Shown: in pieces, positions 1 to 25,413 of the stretch | Numbering within the stretch: position 1 is the stretch's first letter | Layout of the letters: every line of letters starts with the position of its first letter | Assembly: GCA_900635465.1 (NCBI GenBank) | Contig: LR134135.1 | Coordinates: 3,968,001 to 4,032,000, forward strand | Source: Lelliottia amnigena | GTDB lineage: Bacteria > Pseudomonadota > Gammaproteobacteria > Enterobacterales > Enterobacteriaceae | Length of the DNA stretch: 64,000 nt | Direction of reading: 5' to 3' | Program-made: the position numbers and the translations under genes | Notes under the pieces: model-generated | Told to the model about the DNA's origin: nothing | The model's input: the letters and a program-made list of their open reading frames with translations, nothing else | The model's database searches: none

Positions 1-157
1 CCGGCATCGACGAGAGCAGAATACGGCGCAGTGCGTTACCCAGAGTATGGCCAAAGCCACGCTCTAAAGGCTCAAGGGTCACCTTGGCGTGCGTCGAACT
101 CACTTGCTCGATATCTACCAGGCGCGGTTTTAGAAACTCTGTCACAGAACCCTGCAT
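1..157 (-). CDS. rpoA: RNA polymerase alpha subunit, N-terminal fragment (cut by window edge)
   Basis: Encodes the first 52 residues of the RNA polymerase alpha subunit, which starts core enzyme assembly by dimerising. The ATG lies at 155-157 and the reading frame runs off the left edge. The visible residues ([12 protein letters not shown] near the start, [17 protein letters not shown] further in) are the conserved alpha N-terminal domain. It is the fourth gene of the alpha operon, 25 nt downstream of rpsD, so it shares the alpha promoter and the S4 feedback control of that operon. Confidence 0.97.
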
Positions 158-182
158 TGTGTCCTCTCTTTGGTACTAAGCT

Positions 183-806
<624 letters not shown>

Positions 807-837
807 CTATCTCCAACAATCCTAGAAAACGTAAGCG

Positions 838-1230
<393 letters not shown>

Positions 1231-1243
1231 TCAATCACCCCGA

Positions 1244-1693
<450 letters not shown>

Positions 1694-1699
1694 CTGGCT

Positions 1700-1728
1700 A
1701 ATCTAGCCAGCTCAACCCAACTTTGCAA
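1700..1728 (-). promoter_or_regulatory. Alpha operon promoter
   Basis: Read on the minus strand there is a -35 hexamer TTGCAA (1723-1728), a 17-nt spacer and a -10 hexamer TAGATT (1700-1705). The start would fall near 1693, giving a leader length like that of E. coli. The promoter lies between rpmJ and rpsM. The -10 overlaps an inverted repeat (GCTGGCTA/TAGCCAGC type). Confidence 0.7.
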
Positions 1729-1746
1729 GAAAAATATGCGAAATAA

Positions 1747-3226
<1,480 letters not shown>

Positions 3227-3233
3227 CTGCTAC

Positions 3234-4367
<1,134 letters not shown>

Positions 4368-4372
4368 CTACC

Positions 4373-5680
<1,308 letters not shown>

Positions 5681-5707
5681 TTACTCCCGTGATTCAATTG
5701 GTGACAA

Positions 5708-6013
<306 letters not shown>

Positions 6014-6027
6014 TCAGTAACCCTACC

Positions 6028-7290
<1,263 letters not shown>

Positions 7291-7359
7291 CTAATGTCAA
7301 CTACTACCTGAGACCCTAAAAATCAGAGTCGTCGAAAAGCCCCATATTGAGGGCGCGGC

Positions 7360-7365
7360 ATTATA
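7360..7365 (-). promoter_or_regulatory. spc operon promoter (-10 element)
   Basis: On the minus strand a perfect TATAAT is preceded by TG one base upstream (TGTTATAAT), an extended -10 element. The region upstream is T-rich and derives from the S10 terminator tract, as in E. coli. No strong -35 hexamer is seen at 16-18 nt. The start would be near 7353, about 75 nt before the rplN ATG. Confidence 0.75.
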
Positions 7366-7385
7366 ACACCGGTTCTACAATATGG

Positions 7386-7422
7386 GTAGAAAAAATAAAC
7401 GGCTCATTGCTGAGCCGTTTAT
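7386..7422 (-). terminator. Terminator of the S10 operon
   Basis: A perfect 12-bp inverted repeat (7395-7406 with 7411-7422, four-base loop) is followed on the minus strand by six T residues broken by one C. It lies 22 nt past the rpsQ stop and just upstream of the spc promoter, separating the S10 and spc operons. Confidence 0.9.
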
Positions 7423-7444
7423 TCGTATTGAGAAGGCTAGTCTA

Positions 7445-9373
<1,929 letters not shown>

Positions 9374-9378
9374 CTACC

Positions 9379-9660
<282 letters not shown>

Positions 9661-9673
9661 TTATCCTCTAAAA

Positions 9674-12069
<2,396 letters not shown>

Positions 12070-12089
12070 TCAATCGCTCGATGACCTGA

Positions 12090-12571
<482 letters not shown>

Positions 12572-12577
12572 CCGCGC

Positions 12578-12605
12578 ATTATACGCAAAATAGGACATAA
12601 CGCAA
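12578..12605 (-). promoter_or_regulatory. S10 operon promoter
   Basis: Minus-strand -35 TTGCGT (12600-12605), a 16-nt spacer and a perfect -10 TATAAT (12578-12583). The sequence just after the -10 is GC-rich (GCGCGGGC), a discriminator typical of stringently controlled ribosomal promoters. The remaining bases 12606-12783 hold no gene that I can support. Confidence 0.85.
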
Positions 12606-12787
12606 GTGCAGTTTAGAAAACAACCTGGAAGCCCAGATTTACGAGCCTGTTCGCAATTCGCATGTCGTACTCAGAGGTTCAGTCGATCCGTTGGAATGCT
12701 CTACGCAAAAGCTGATTTTACTGTTTGTTTGAACGTACGCTAAGAAAGAAGATGTCGCAGCGATCACCTTAGAGATTTTAATCATGC

Positions 12788-13257
12788 TTGCTGCGTTTCC
12801 CTTTTTCGTTATCTATGCCAATGTTGACCTACTTTCTCGTGCGTGAAGACACGCGTTCAGGTCTGTTACCGGATAAATATGTCTGCCCGCTTCTCTGGTC
12901 AGGACTTCTGTTTCATCTCATTAATGATCGTGCATTTCTGGCCAGTGCTGTTGGCGGGGCCATTGCAGGTTACATCGGCTTTGCGTGCTTATATTGGGGG
13001 TTTTATTTGATGTATAAACGCGAGGGCTTGGCTATGGAGATGTAAAATATCTTGCTGCTTTGGGAGCATGGCACGGCTGGCTTGCATTGCCAGCGTTGGC
13101 GCTAGTAGCCGCGCTTCTTGGCGCGACATATGTGCTGATCCTGGTGCTTTTGAAACCTGGAATGCAGATACATAAAAACCCGCTACCGTTTGGACCTTTT
13201 ATGGCGGCAGCAGGTTTATTAACGGGTTGGCAAAGTTTAATCACCCTTCCACTTTGA
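12788..13257 (+). pseudogene. Prepilin peptidase remnant (GspO/HopD-like), truncated and frameshifted
   Basis: Two reading frames together encode the C-terminal membrane part of a type IV prepilin peptidase. The first frame holds the first catalytic aspartate motif (DTRSGLLPDKY) and the hydrophobic AVGGAIAGYIGFACLYWG segment, then stops at 13045. The second holds the rest (ALGAWHGWLALPALALVAAL) and ends at 13257. At about 13026-13036 one missing G shifts the frame exactly at the second catalytic motif: restoring it gives EGLGYGDVKYLAALGAW. The N-terminal part of the E. coli protein is absent. A second start at 12784, in the same frame as the 3' half, stops at 12844. In E. coli gspO flanks bfr in the same way, so this is probably all that remains of a gsp locus. 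The 3' end overlaps bfr by 17 nt, tail to tail. Confidence 0.8.
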
Positions 13258-13717
13258 TTTGAGACTGGAGATAATTTTGCAGACCAATTTTGCCAATCAG
13301 ATCCAGCTCTGTCTCAAGCCAATCAATGTGGCCCTCTTCGTCTGCCAGGATCTTAATCATCATATCCCGGCTAACGTAGTCATGGACACTATCAGCATAG
13401 GCGATAGCTTCCCGGAGATCTTTTGCACCATCAAGCTCAAGCGTGAGATCTGAACGAAGCATCTCTTCCACGTCTTCACCGATGCCGAGTTTGCCAAGAT
13501 CCTGCAGGTTAGGAATGCCTTCAAGAAAGAGAATACGCTCGATGTATTGATCAGCGTGTTTCATTTCGTCGATGGATTCATGATATTCAACATCGTTGAG
13601 GCGCGTCAGCCCCCAGTTCTTGAACATTCTTGCATGAAGAAAATACTGGTTTATCGCGACAAGCTCATTTCCCAATAATTTATTGAGATAACGTATGATT
13701 TTAACATCACCTTTCAT
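13241..13717 (-). CDS. bfr: Bacterioferritin
   Basis: A 158-residue iron-storage protein that forms a haem-containing 24-mer. The ferroxidase ligands E18, E51 and H54 and the haem ligand M52 are all visible ([23 protein letters not shown]), with the second helix pair ligands in the EEGHIDWLE segment. Length equals E. coli Bfr. It sits 72 nt downstream of bfd, whose product reduces and releases the stored iron. Confidence 0.98.
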   Translation of the reverse strand: MKGDVKIIRYLNKLLGNELVAINQYFLHARMFKNWGLTRLNDVEYHESIDEMKHADQYIERILFLEGIPNLQDLGKLGIGEDVEEMLRSDLTLELDGAKDLREAIAYADSVHDYVSRDMMIKILADEEGHIDWLETELDLIGKIGLQNYLQSQIKVEG

Positions 13718-13789
13718 TATATAGTCCCTCCGCTTCCACTTATTGAAGCGTAGATGGGGCTACAGGGATGTCAAAAAAAAGATACAGCC

Positions 13790-13984
13790 TTAAGCGATCT
13801 CTTTGTATTCCGGGATCTGCATCAATTCGTCCTGCATAATCTCACGTGCCGCGCGTACGCACTTACCGCATTGATTTCCTACCGGAACAAATTTACGAAG
13901 CTGTTGGAAAGATTGAGGATGAAACTGTCGAACGGCTTGACGTATTTTTTTGTCACTCACGCCATTACACAAACAAACGTACAT
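13790..13984 (-). CDS. bfd: Bacterioferritin-associated ferredoxin
   Basis: A 64-residue [2Fe-2S] protein that docks on bacterioferritin and donates electrons for iron mobilisation. The four cluster cysteines are C4, C6, C39 and C42 (MYVCLCNG and NQCGKCVRAA). It precedes bfr on the same strand. A Fur-like box upstream fits the known iron repression of bfd in E. coli. Confidence 0.97.
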   Translation of the reverse strand: MYVCLCNGVSDKKIRQAVRQFHPQSFQQLRKFVPVGNQCGKCVRAAREIMQDELMQIPEYKEIA

Positions 13985-14020
13985 AGAAACTCCCGTTCAA
14001 TTTATGCACAAAGTGTAAGT

Positions 14021-14039
14021 GAGAATAATTATGATTTCA
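14021..14039 (-). promoter_or_regulatory. Candidate Fur box upstream of bfd
   Basis: GAGAATAATTATGATTTCA matches the 19-bp Fur consensus at 12 of 19 positions by eye. It lies 37 nt upstream of the bfd ATG, a position suited to repression. Iron repression of bfd is known in E. coli; binding here is inferred. Confidence 0.55.
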
Positions 14040-14116
14040 ATAGCAGATACGTCTGGACAGACATTATCAGGAGGCAAAAAATGCGAAAAAATGTGACAAG
14101 TCATAAACCATAGATA

Positions 14117-14144
14117 GCAAAAAGGGCATCATCTGATGCCCTTT
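14117..14144 (-). terminator. Terminator of the str operon (after tufA)
   Basis: An 11-bp perfect stem (14121-14131 with 14134-14144) carries AAAGGGCATCA paired with TGATGCCCTTT, with a two-base gap at the tip that would widen to a larger loop in RNA. On the minus strand it is followed by TTTTTGC. It lies 30 nt past the tufA stop. Confidence 0.9.
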
Positions 14145-14174
14145 AAATACGCATTGCTTAAATGTTATCAGCGA

Positions 14175-15401
<1,227 letters not shown>

Positions 15402-15426
15402 GGGATTTTGGTTTTTAACCTATGGC

Positions 15427-17553
<2,127 letters not shown>

Positions 17554-17637
17554 TTATTTCTTTAGGCGTTCAATTAAGTAACCCAGAGCGGACAGCTTCT
17601 GGGAAGTGTCCGCCTGGTGACTATGACTCCGAAGGGA

Positions 17638-18682
<1,045 letters not shown>

Positions 18683-18703
18683 GAAATATACAGTGATCTC
18701 GGA

Positions 18704-18991
18704 TCACCAACTCATTTGAGTCGAGTGCTTAATCGCGAGTTTGACGAAGTCAGTATAGCCAACAACGTCAATTTTGGTGGAAATTTGACCAACAAGACCG
18801 CGGGCATCAATGTCATCTTTCAGCGCTAAGACCTTTATGGGGGCATTATTGAGAATTTCAATGAAGCGCCCACCGTCAATGGCAGCAAAAACGCCGTCCT
18901 GGATCAGCAATAATTCATCGCCATCGCCCAGCATTCTTAGCAATCCTTCAATATCAGCTTGCCACGGTGAATGACGTAGAGTGTGAAGCAT
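18704..18991 (-). CDS. tusB: tRNA 2-thiouridine synthesis sulfur relay protein TusB
   Basis: A 95-residue DsrH-family subunit of the TusBCD hexamer. That complex relays sulfur from TusA to TusE for 2-thiolation of the wobble uridine of tRNAs for Lys, Glu and Gln. The [12 protein letters not shown] segment is the conserved core. It lies 7 nt downstream of tusC, and its 3' end overlaps the upstream side of the str promoter region. Confidence 0.93.
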   Translation of the reverse strand: MLHTLRHSPWQADIEGLLRMLGDGDELLLIQDGVFAAIDGGRFIEILNNAPIKVLALKDDIDARGLVGQISTKIDVVGYTDFVKLAIKHSTQMSW

Positions 18992-18998
18992 GACGACC

Positions 18999-19358
18999 TC
19001 AGAATGTCAGAACGACATGATAATGGGAGAGTTTTTCGCGCAGATCGTTCGGTGAAATCACGTCTGCATCCAGGACCAACGGGACATTTTCGTCAATCCC
19101 TCGCTCTTTTAACGATGCAGCGCACACCCAAAACGTGTCGATGTCATACAAAGGCAAGACCTTAAACGTCGAAATATAATCGCGCGCCAGTATCCGTTGC
19201 GGCTGTTGTCCGTTGAGAATCTGAAATACGCCGTCGCCGACAAAGAAAACACCAATATCTTCTGTCAGGGCAGAGGTCGCCAGAAGCGCATCAAGCCCTT
19301 CCCGACCCGCTGAGCTGCCGTGAGGAGCAGAAGTAAACACAAACGCAATGCGGTTCAT
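18999..19358 (-). CDS. tusC: tRNA 2-thiouridine synthesis sulfur relay protein TusC
   Basis: A 119-residue DsrF-family subunit of TusBCD. I use the ATG at 19356-19358 ([14 protein letters not shown]), which matches the family length and overlaps the tusD stop by one base (TGATG). A start eight codons upstream lies inside tusD and is unlikely. [21 protein letters not shown] is the conserved N-terminal core. Confidence 0.94.
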   Translation of the reverse strand: MNRIAFVFTSAPHGSSAGREGLDALLATSALTEDIGVFFVGDGVFQILNGQQPQRILARDYISTFKVLPLYDIDTFWVCAASLKERGIDENVPLVLDADVISPNDLREKLSHYHVVLTF

Positions 19359-19744
19359 CAGAATTGCACCATCCGATCGCATGTCAGCGCCGCCTGCGCC
19401 AATGCGCCCAGGCCGCTGAGCGTAAACCCAGGCTGCAGATTGGCGCCAGAAAGCCCCAAACGCTTAGCCTCGGTTTCGTCCACGACGCCACGACGCAGCG
19501 CCGCCGCCACACAGATGTGCAGCTCAACGCCCTGTTTTTCGTTAAGCGCCTGCCAGCCACGCACCAGATCATATTCATCAGAAGCAGGAGACGTTAACTG
19601 ATTGGCATTGAAGACGCCTTCTCGATAGAAAAACACGCTGCTCAGCTCGTGCCCTTCAGCCAATACCGCTTGCGCAAACTGCAACGCGCTGCTGGCCTGC
19701 TGCGTGCCGTAAGCTGGCCCCGTCACCATTAAGGCAAAACGCAT
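19358..19744 (-). CDS. tusD: Sulfurtransferase TusD
   Basis: A 128-residue DsrE-family subunit of TusBCD that carries the persulfide. The sulfur-carrying cysteine is C78 ([13 protein letters not shown]), as expected for active TusD. Its ATG overlaps the yheO stop by one base, so yheO-tusD-tusC-tusB are translationally coupled. Confidence 0.95.
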   Translation of the reverse strand: MRFALMVTGPAYGTQQASSALQFAQAVLAEGHELSSVFFYREGVFNANQLTSPASDEYDLVRGWQALNEKQGVELHICVAAALRRGVVDETEAKRLGLSGANLQPGFTLSGLGALAQAALTCDRMVQF

Positions 19745-20466
19745 TACTTCTCTTGCCCCACAAAATCACCGCTTTTGAACTGACGAATGTAGAGATACAC
19801 CGTGTGTTTGGAAATATTCAGTCGGTCGGCAACCTGGTTAATCGCATCTTTGATATCGAAAATGCCTTTCTCATAGAGGTTCAGCACGATTTGACGATTC
19901 TTGGCGTTGTTCGATACGTTGCGATCGGCATTCACCTCTTCAATGGTGAATTCCAGAGTCTGCGTGACAAGGTCTTCCACAGAGGAGGCAAAGTTAACGG
20001 AGGAGTTCACTTCCGGTGTTTCAGGTGGAATAAAAGTGCTCATGATTTGTGAGAACGGCACATCAAGGTTCATGTTGATGCACAGCAATCCAATCACCCG
20101 ATGATCGCGATTACGGATGGCGATGGTCTCTGACTTCATCAGTACGCCGCTTTTGGCACGGGTGAAATAACATTTGGAGACGCTGCTATCGGCGCCGGTC
20201 ATGTCGTGGAGCATACGCAGTGCAAGGTCGGTAATTGGCGATCCAATTTTGCGGCCAGTATGCTCACCATTGGCAATACGGATGGCGGAACATTTCAGAT
20301 CTTGCAGGGAGTGCAATACGATTTCGCAGTGAGAGCCAATGAGCATCGCTAACCCGTCCACTACCGCTTCGTAGGATTTCAGAATATCGAAGTCAGTCTG
20401 ATCGAAAGGACGTTGATCCAGCAAATCAAGTTCACTGGTTTCGTTGGTTAAAAGCGACCTGGACAT
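19744..20466 (-). CDS. yheO: YheO family PAS-like/HTH DNA-binding protein
   Basis: A 240-residue putative transcription factor. Residues about 25-135 match the YheO PAS-like domain ([19 protein letters not shown]). The C-terminal part (about 180-230) contains a helix-turn-helix with [21 protein letters not shown]. It heads the tus genes and overlaps tusD by one base, hinting at a role connected with tRNA thiolation or sulfur supply. Its ligand and targets cannot be told from the sequence. Confidence 0.88.
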   Translation of the reverse strand: MSRSLLTNETSELDLLDQRPFDQTDFDILKSYEAVVDGLAMLIGSHCEIVLHSLQDLKCSAIRIANGEHTGRKIGSPITDLALRMLHDMTGADSSVSKCYFTRAKSGVLMKSETIAIRNRDHRVIGLLCINMNLDVPFSQIMSTFIPPETPEVNSSVNFASSVEDLVTQTLEFTIEEVNADRNVSNNAKNRQIVLNLYEKGIFDIKDAINQVADRLNISKHTVYLYIRQFKSGDFVGQEK

Positions 20467-20591
20467 GAAAAAAACACTCCTTTTCAGGAGCCTGTCGTTA
20501 GGTTGTCAGGGCAGGCTCATATTTACACGGACAACTAAATTAATACAGCGTAGGCAAGGCTTTCCAGTGTTTATTATATCTGGCCTGCAAT

Positions 20592-20623
20592 AAAAAAACC
20601 GCCGCCTTGAAGGCGGCGGTTTT
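20592..20623 (-). terminator. Terminator of fkpA
   Basis: A GC-rich perfect stem (20595-20607 with 20611-20623, three-base loop) is flanked on the minus strand by a downstream run of T residues. It lies 8 nt past the fkpA stop. The rest of the 20467-20630 spacer holds no gene that I can see, apart from the expected yheO promoter. Confidence 0.92.
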
Positions 20624-20630
20624 CAGCGTT

Positions 20631-21452
20631 TTACTTCTTCGCTGCGTCTGCAGCTTTATCATCTTCTGCAGCGGCAGGTTTAGCATCTGCCTTCGGTGCT
20701 GGTTTGATGTCCAGCAGCTCTACATCAAAGACCAGAGTGGAGTTAGCCGGAATACCCGGAACGCCGGTTTTGCCGTAAGCCAGATCCGGTGGAATAACCA
20801 GCTGGATTTTGCCGCCTTTCTTGATGTTTTTCAGGCCTTCAGTCCAACCTGGGATAACACCGTCAAGACGGAAGGACAGTGGCTCGCCGCGCGTGTAAGA
20901 GTTATCAAACTCTTTACCGTCGATCAGTGTACCTTTGTAGTTCACTACAACGGTGTCGCTGTCTTTTGGCGCATCGCCAGTACCGGCTTTCTCAACTTTG
21001 TAAAGCAGACCGGTAGAAGAGGTTTTCACACCTTTTTCTTTCGCAAAAGTATCGCGGTAGGCTTTGCCCTTCGCTTCGTTGTCTTTTGCGTCTTTTTCCA
21101 TCTTGCCCTGAGCAGCACCCTTCACGCGAGCTTCGAAAGCTTGCAGAGTCTGTTCGATTTCCTGGTCAGACAGTTTGCTCTTATCTGCAAATGCATCCTG
21201 AACACCGGCGATCAGCTGATCTTTATCCAGTTTGATGCCCAGTTTTTCCTGCTCTTTGAGAGAGTTTTCCATGTAACGACCCAGAGAAGCGCCCAGCGCA
21301 TAGGCTGATTTCTGGTCGTCATTTTTGAACGCAGCTTTGCTGTCTGCGCTTGCAGCAGGTTTCGCAGCAGTATCAGCAGCGAAAGACAGCGGCGCATTCA
21401 GTGCGACAGCCATAGTGGTCGCCAGCAGCGTTACTTTAAACAGTGATTTCAT
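20631..21452 (-). CDS. fkpA: FKBP-type peptidyl-prolyl isomerase FkpA (periplasmic)
   Basis: A 273-residue periplasmic chaperone and proline isomerase. A signal peptide covers residues 1-25 (lysine, then LLATTMAVALNAPLSFA, cleaved before ADTAAKP). An alpha-helical dimerisation domain follows (about 40-135), then the FKBP domain (about 145-255, with VNYKGTLIDGKEFDNSY and IPPDLAYG). The tail is alanine- and lysine-rich and low-complexity. In E. coli it is a sigma-E regulon member; I could not identify that promoter with confidence here. Confidence 0.96.
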   Translation of the reverse strand: MKSLFKVTLLATTMAVALNAPLSFAADTAAKPAASADSKAAFKNDDQKSAYALGASLGRYMENSLKEQEKLGIKLDKDQLIAGVQDAFADKSKLSDQEIEQTLQAFEARVKGAAQGKMEKDAKDNEAKGKAYRDTFAKEKGVKTSSTGLLYKVEKAGTGDAPKDSDTVVVNYKGTLIDGKEFDNSYTRGEPLSFRLDGVIPGWTEGLKNIKKGGKIQLVIPPDLAYGKTGVPGIPANSTLVFDVELLDIKPAPKADAKPAAAEDDKAADAAKK

Positions 21453-21688
21453 CCATTTCTCCAGGACCAGGGCCTCTCACCCCAGCGTTAAACGTAAATG
21501 AGAAGCGTACTATAGAACGTTGCGGAGGAAATCTATAGACAGACTCCCCCTATTATCGTCTCTTTTGAGACTATTTTTGTTTAAATTAGTTTCGTGCCAA
21601 AGGGATGGATACTGCACATTGGGACAAACTCGGGTAAAATTTGTCTTTGCTAACGCCCGGTGGCGCAGAACACACAACGAGGTCAATC

Positions 21689-21907
21689 ATGCAAGATACA
21701 TCTATGGAAGTGCGGCTGGCCGAGCTGGAAAGCCGTCTCGCTTTTCAGGAAGTAACTATCGACGAACTCAACCAGACCGTGACAGCTCATGAACTGGAAA
21801 TGGCGAAACTTCGCGATCTGCTGCGTTTACTGACAGAGAAAGTGAAAGCGACACAATCGTCACATATGGCTTCACCGTCCGAAGAGACCCCACCGCCGCA
21901 TTATTGA
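21689..21907 (+). CDS. slyX: SlyX family coiled-coil protein
   Basis: A 72-residue protein of unknown function that is almost entirely coiled coil ([20 protein letters not shown]) with a conserved ETPPPHY C-terminus. I use the ATG at 21689 ([10 protein letters not shown]), which has an ACGAGG ribosome-binding site and gives the family length. It is convergent with slyD. Confidence 0.93.
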   Translation: MQDTSMEVRLAELESRLAFQEVTIDELNQTVTAHELEMAKLRDLLRLLTEKVKATQSSHMASPSEETPPPHY

Positions 21908-21927
21908 GGCTAACAACGCTGAGGCGT

Positions 21928-21957
21928 AAAAAAAGCGGGAATATTTCCCGCTTTTTT
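21928..21957. terminator. Bidirectional terminator between slyX and slyD
   Basis: GCGGGAA (21935-21941) pairs with TTCCCGC (21945-21951). An A-run lies on the left and a T-run on the right, so it can terminate slyX on the plus strand and slyD on the minus strand. Confidence 0.92.
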
Positions 21958-21986
21958 GTGCGTGCGATACAGCGAATACCGAAGTA

Positions 21987-22574
21987 TTAGTGGCAGCCGC
22001 AACCGCCGTTACCGCCACAACCGCCTTTACCGTGCTCATGACCATGGTCATGATCGTGGCCGTGACCACCGCAGCAACCGTCATGGTCGTGATCGTGGTC
22101 GTGACCGTTCGCACCGTGAACGTGGCCATGAGCCAGTTCTTCTTCGGTTGCTTCACGGATCGCAATCACTTCAACGTTGAATTTCAGGTTCTGGCCAGCC
22201 AGCATGTGGTTACCGTCAACCACAACGTGCTCGTCTTCAACTTCGGTGATTTCAACCGGTACTGGACCCTGGTCAGTTTCAGCCAGGAAACGCATGCCAA
22301 CCTGCAGCTCGTCAACGCCCATGAACACGTCTTTAGGAACGCGCTGAACCAGGTTGTCATCATACTGACCGTAAGCGTCGTTCGCGCCTACAGCAACGTC
22401 AAATTTATCGCCAACATCGTGGCCTTCCAGCGCGTTTTCCAGGCCGGAAATCAGGGAGCCGTGACCATGCAGGTAGTCCAGCGGCGCACTCACCGGAGAC
22501 TCATCAACCAACACACCGTCTTCTGTACGTACCTGATAGGCCAGGCTGACCACCAGGTCTTTTGCTACTTTCAT
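21987..22574 (-). CDS. slyD: FKBP-type peptidyl-prolyl isomerase / metallochaperone SlyD
   Basis: A 195-residue cytosolic isomerase that also delivers nickel to hydrogenase. The FKBP domain (residues 1-70 and 130-145) is interrupted by the insert-in-flap chaperone domain. From about residue 149 the tail is dominated by His, Asp, Gly and Cys (for example HDHDHDHDGCCGGHGHD), the metal-binding region. The tail makes a spurious open frame on the opposite strand. It is convergent with slyX. Confidence 0.96.
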   Translation of the reverse strand: MKVAKDLVVSLAYQVRTEDGVLVDESPVSAPLDYLHGHGSLISGLENALEGHDVGDKFDVAVGANDAYGQYDDNLVQRVPKDVFMGVDELQVGMRFLAETDQGPVPVEITEVEDEHVVVDGNHMLAGQNLKFNVEVIAIREATEEELAHGHVHGANGHDHDHDHDGCCGGHGHDHDHGHEHGKGGCGGNGGCGCH

Positions 22575-22668
22575 GATATCTCCTGAGCGTGGGAAAATTG
22601 CTGGCGCAGATTGTAGCGGAAATCTGCACCCGTGTACCCTTTAGCTTAAAAAAACTGAGGGCATATCG

Positions 22669-22869
22669 CTAGTCCGGATGAAAAATACCGATCACCTGCT
22701 CTTCTTTGCGAACATGCTCGCGCGCTTCTTTATCCGCCTCTCGCATCTGATGACCGCACTTAACACACTCAACAATATCAATATTATTTTCACGCCACAT
22801 CGCCAGCGAATCTTGCGCCTGGCAGGACGGGCATTTTGCACCTGCAATAAAACGTTTACGAATTGCCAT
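22669..22869 (-). CDS. yheV: YheV family putative zinc ribbon protein
   Basis: A 66-residue protein with two CxxC pairs (AKCPSCQAQD and VECVKCGHQ), so probably a zinc ribbon. I chose the ATG at 22867-22869 (MAIRKRFIAGAK), the family start; a longer reading would overlap kefB. It lies 10 nt downstream of kefB and is probably its operon partner. Function unknown. Confidence 0.92.
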   Translation of the reverse strand: MAIRKRFIAGAKCPSCQAQDSLAMWRENNIDIVECVKCGHQMREADKEAREHVRKEEQVIGIFHPD

Positions 22870-22879
22870 ACTTTTGCCC

Positions 22880-24685
22880 CTATTCAAATTCATCCCAGCC
22901 GTCAAACTGCCGTCGCTCTTGCTGCATCTCCCGCTGGAAAATCTCTTCAAGCTCGCGCCGCGCTTCCCGTACGCGAGATATCTGCGCCGTGTCCGAATGC
23001 ACGGGCATTAACTCCCGGAGCATACGCATATCGAGACGCCGAAAATGCATTTGTGCCCGTTGCGCCTGATGCGGATGCATACCCAGCGAAACCAGCGCTT
23101 TGCGCCCTAATTCAAGGGCACTGGAAAACGTCTCGCGTGAAAAATTGGTCACGCCCGCCTGCAACAATTCATGTGCCTCAACGCGTCCCCGCGCTCGCGC
23201 CAGAATATGCAGATGCGGGAAATGTTGCTGGCACAGTTCCACCAGCTTCATCGTATCTTCCGGCTCGTTACAGGTGATGATGATAGATTCCGCAGCCTCC
23301 GCGCCCGCAGAACGCAGCAACTCAAGCTGCGTGGCATCACCGTAATACACTTTATAGCCATATTTGCGCATCAGATTCACCGCGCTGATATCACGCTCAA
23401 GCACCGTAATACGCATCTTGTTCGCCATCAGCAGACGGCCAATGACCTGCCCAAAACGGCCAAAGCCCACCACGATCACCTGCGGTTTATCGTCTTCGAC
23501 CCACGGCGCTTCGTCCTCGTCGTCAGGTTGATTGAAGCGGCGCGAAAGCAATTTATCGATAAGCTTCATCAGCAACGGCGTGGTCATCATCGACAGCGTC
23601 ACCGTCACCAGCAGCAGCGCCATTTGATCATCCTGGAATAAACGCTGGGACGCTGCTGTGGAGAAGAGCACAAAAGCAAACTCGCCACCCTGGCTCAACA
23701 CACCGGCAAACTGCATTCGCTCTGAACTGCGCAGGCCGTAGATCCGCGCCAGCGTGTAAAGCACACCTGTTTTCACAGCCACCAGCACCGCAACGCTGAC
23801 CGCCACCCACAGCAGATGGGTATAAAGCACACCCAGATTCAGCGCCATACCCACGGAGATAAAGAACAACCCGAGCAGCAACCCTTTGAAAGGGTCAATC
23901 GCAATCTCCAGCTCGTGGCGGTACTCACTTTCGGCCAGCAGAATCCCGGCGATAAAGGTCCCAAGCGCCATCGACAGCCCCAGCGCATCCATAAACAACG
24001 CCGAACCTAACACCAGCAGCAGCGTCGCCGCGGTAAACACTTCGCGCACACCGGAGGCCGCAATAAAGCGGAATACCGGGCGCAGCAGATAGCGACCGCC
24101 AATTAGCATTCCCACAAAAGCCAGCACCTTCATGCCAACTTTCATCCAGTCAAAATGATCGTCACCCGAACCGGCGAGCAACGGCACCAGGGCTAATGCC
24201 GGGATAACCGCGAGATCCTGGAACAGCAGCACCGAGAAACCCAGTTGTCCTGATTCGTTGCGATTCATCCCTTTATCGCGCATCAGCTGCAACGCCATTG
24301 CCGTCGACGACATGGCAAGGCCAATCCCACCAATCACCGCCGCCTGCCATTTGAACTGCGTCAGCATCAGCAATCCACCGAGGATGACCGCGCTAAACAA
24401 CACCTGCGCCGCACCCACGCCGAAAATCGATCGCCGCAATTGCCACAGCTTAGCGGGATTCAGCTCCAGCCCGATAATGAACATCAGGAAGACCACGCCA
24501 AGCTCCGAGAAGTGCAGGATCTCGTCTACATCGCTAATAAATCCAAGGCCCCACGGCCCGATAGCGATGCCCGCCAGCAAATACCCCAGCACCGCGCCGA
24601 TGCCAAGCCGCGCGGCCAACGGCACCGCCACCACGGCGGCAAACAAAAACAGCACTCCGGCTAATAAAAGATCGGTACCTTCCAT
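22880..24685 (-). CDS. kefB: Glutathione-regulated potassium efflux antiporter KefB
   Basis: A 601-residue inner-membrane K+/H+ antiporter that opens on glutathione adducts and protects cells from electrophiles by acidifying the cytoplasm. The membrane domain (about residues 1-380) carries the CPA2-type [10 protein letters not shown] segment. The C-terminal RCK domain starts with the nucleotide-binding [13 protein letters not shown]. The ATG at 24683-24685 ([10 protein letters not shown]) overlaps the kefG stop by one base and fits the family length. Confidence 0.96.
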   Translation of the reverse strand: MEGTDLLLAGVLFLFAAVVAVPLAARLGIGAVLGYLLAGIAIGPWGLGFISDVDEILHFSELGVVFLMFIIGLELNPAKLWQLRRSIFGVGAAQVLFSAVILGGLLMLTQFKWQAAVIGGIGLAMSSTAMALQLMRDKGMNRNESGQLGFSVLLFQDLAVIPALALVPLLAGSGDDHFDWMKVGMKVLAFVGMLIGGRYLLRPVFRFIAASGVREVFTAATLLLVLGSALFMDALGLSMALGTFIAGILLAESEYRHELEIAIDPFKGLLLGLFFISVGMALNLGVLYTHLLWVAVSVAVLVAVKTGVLYTLARIYGLRSSERMQFAGVLSQGGEFAFVLFSTAASQRLFQDDQMALLLVTVTLSMMTTPLLMKLIDKLLSRRFNQPDDEDEAPWVEDDKPQVIVVGFGRFGQVIGRLLMANKMRITVLERDISAVNLMRKYGYKVYYGDATQLELLRSAGAEAAESIIITCNEPEDTMKLVELCQQHFPHLHILARARGRVEAHELLQAGVTNFSRETFSSALELGRKALVSLGMHPHQAQRAQMHFRRLDMRMLRELMPVHSDTAQISRVREARRELEEIFQREMQQERRQFDGWDEFE

Positions 24686-25239
24686 CAGTGACCTCCCGTC
24701 GGAATCGGGGAGGCCAGCCATTCACCGTAAGCTTTGGCGTGACTTGCCAGCGCCTGAGGTTGTTGGCGGCGCGCCCAGTAAACAATCATCGGGCTCATCC
24801 AGTGCATACGACACATCGCCGCCGTCAGTTCAAAAGGGCGCAAAATATCGCTCATGGGGTAGCGGTTCAGGCTGTCGTGGCGGTAAGCACTTTCTGGTTC
24901 ACCGGTCGTAATGACACTCCGCCAGTACTTTCCCGCCAGTTGGTTCCCCCCAGGCCCGCTGGAAAACCCGCGGCTCAGCACCCGGTCCAGCCACTCTTTC
25001 AGCAACGCGGGGCAACTGTAGGTGTAAAGCGGATGCTGGAACACAATCACGTCATGCTGACGCAACAGCTCCTGCTCGCGAGGAATATCAATAAAAAAAT
25101 CAGGATAGTGCGCGTAAAGGTCGTGCACCGTCACATTGCTCAGCTGTTGAGCCGGTTTAAGCAAAACCCGGTTTGCGACCGAGTCCTGGGATTCCGGATG
25201 GGCATACAACAGCAGCACTTTTGCTGTCTGAGACATCAT
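24685..25239 (-). CDS. kefG: Glutathione-regulated K+ efflux ancillary protein KefG
   Basis: A 184-residue flavodoxin-like quinone oxidoreductase family subunit that activates KefB. The FMN-type N-terminus ([19 protein letters not shown]) and the [21 protein letters not shown] segment are conserved. It is translationally coupled to kefB, its partner. The divergent spacer to yheS is 174 nt. Confidence 0.95.
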   Translation of the reverse strand: MMSQTAKVLLLYAHPESQDSVANRVLLKPAQQLSNVTVHDLYAHYPDFFIDIPREQELLRQHDVIVFQHPLYTYSCPALLKEWLDRVLSRGFSSGPGGNQLAGKYWRSVITTGEPESAYRHDSLNRYPMSDILRPFELTAAMCRMHWMSPMIVYWARRQQPQALASHAKAYGEWLASPIPTGGH

Positions 25240-25373
25240 TCCCCTCCCGGGTCGTCATCATTGCCATTTTCGGCTACCATGGCACACCCGCGCCATGCGC
25301 GGCATTATTCAGTCTGGCCCCTCACGCCTCATTGTTGAAAAAACAGCCTGGCGGGACAGATTTTTAACCTGAT

Positions 25374-25379
25374 TATAAT
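25374..25379 (+). promoter_or_regulatory. Candidate -10 element of yheS
   Basis: A perfect TATAAT lies 35 nt upstream of the yheS ATG. No good -35 hexamer is seen at 16-18 nt, so the call rests on the -10 alone. Confidence 0.4.
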
Positions 25380-25413
25380 GACAACCTAACATAGTCGGAA
25401 TACACGGCGCTCT

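Noticed and set aside
21990..22586. Valine/threonine-rich open frame opposite slyD
   Set aside because: Generated by the His/Asp/Gly-rich slyD tail read on the other strand.
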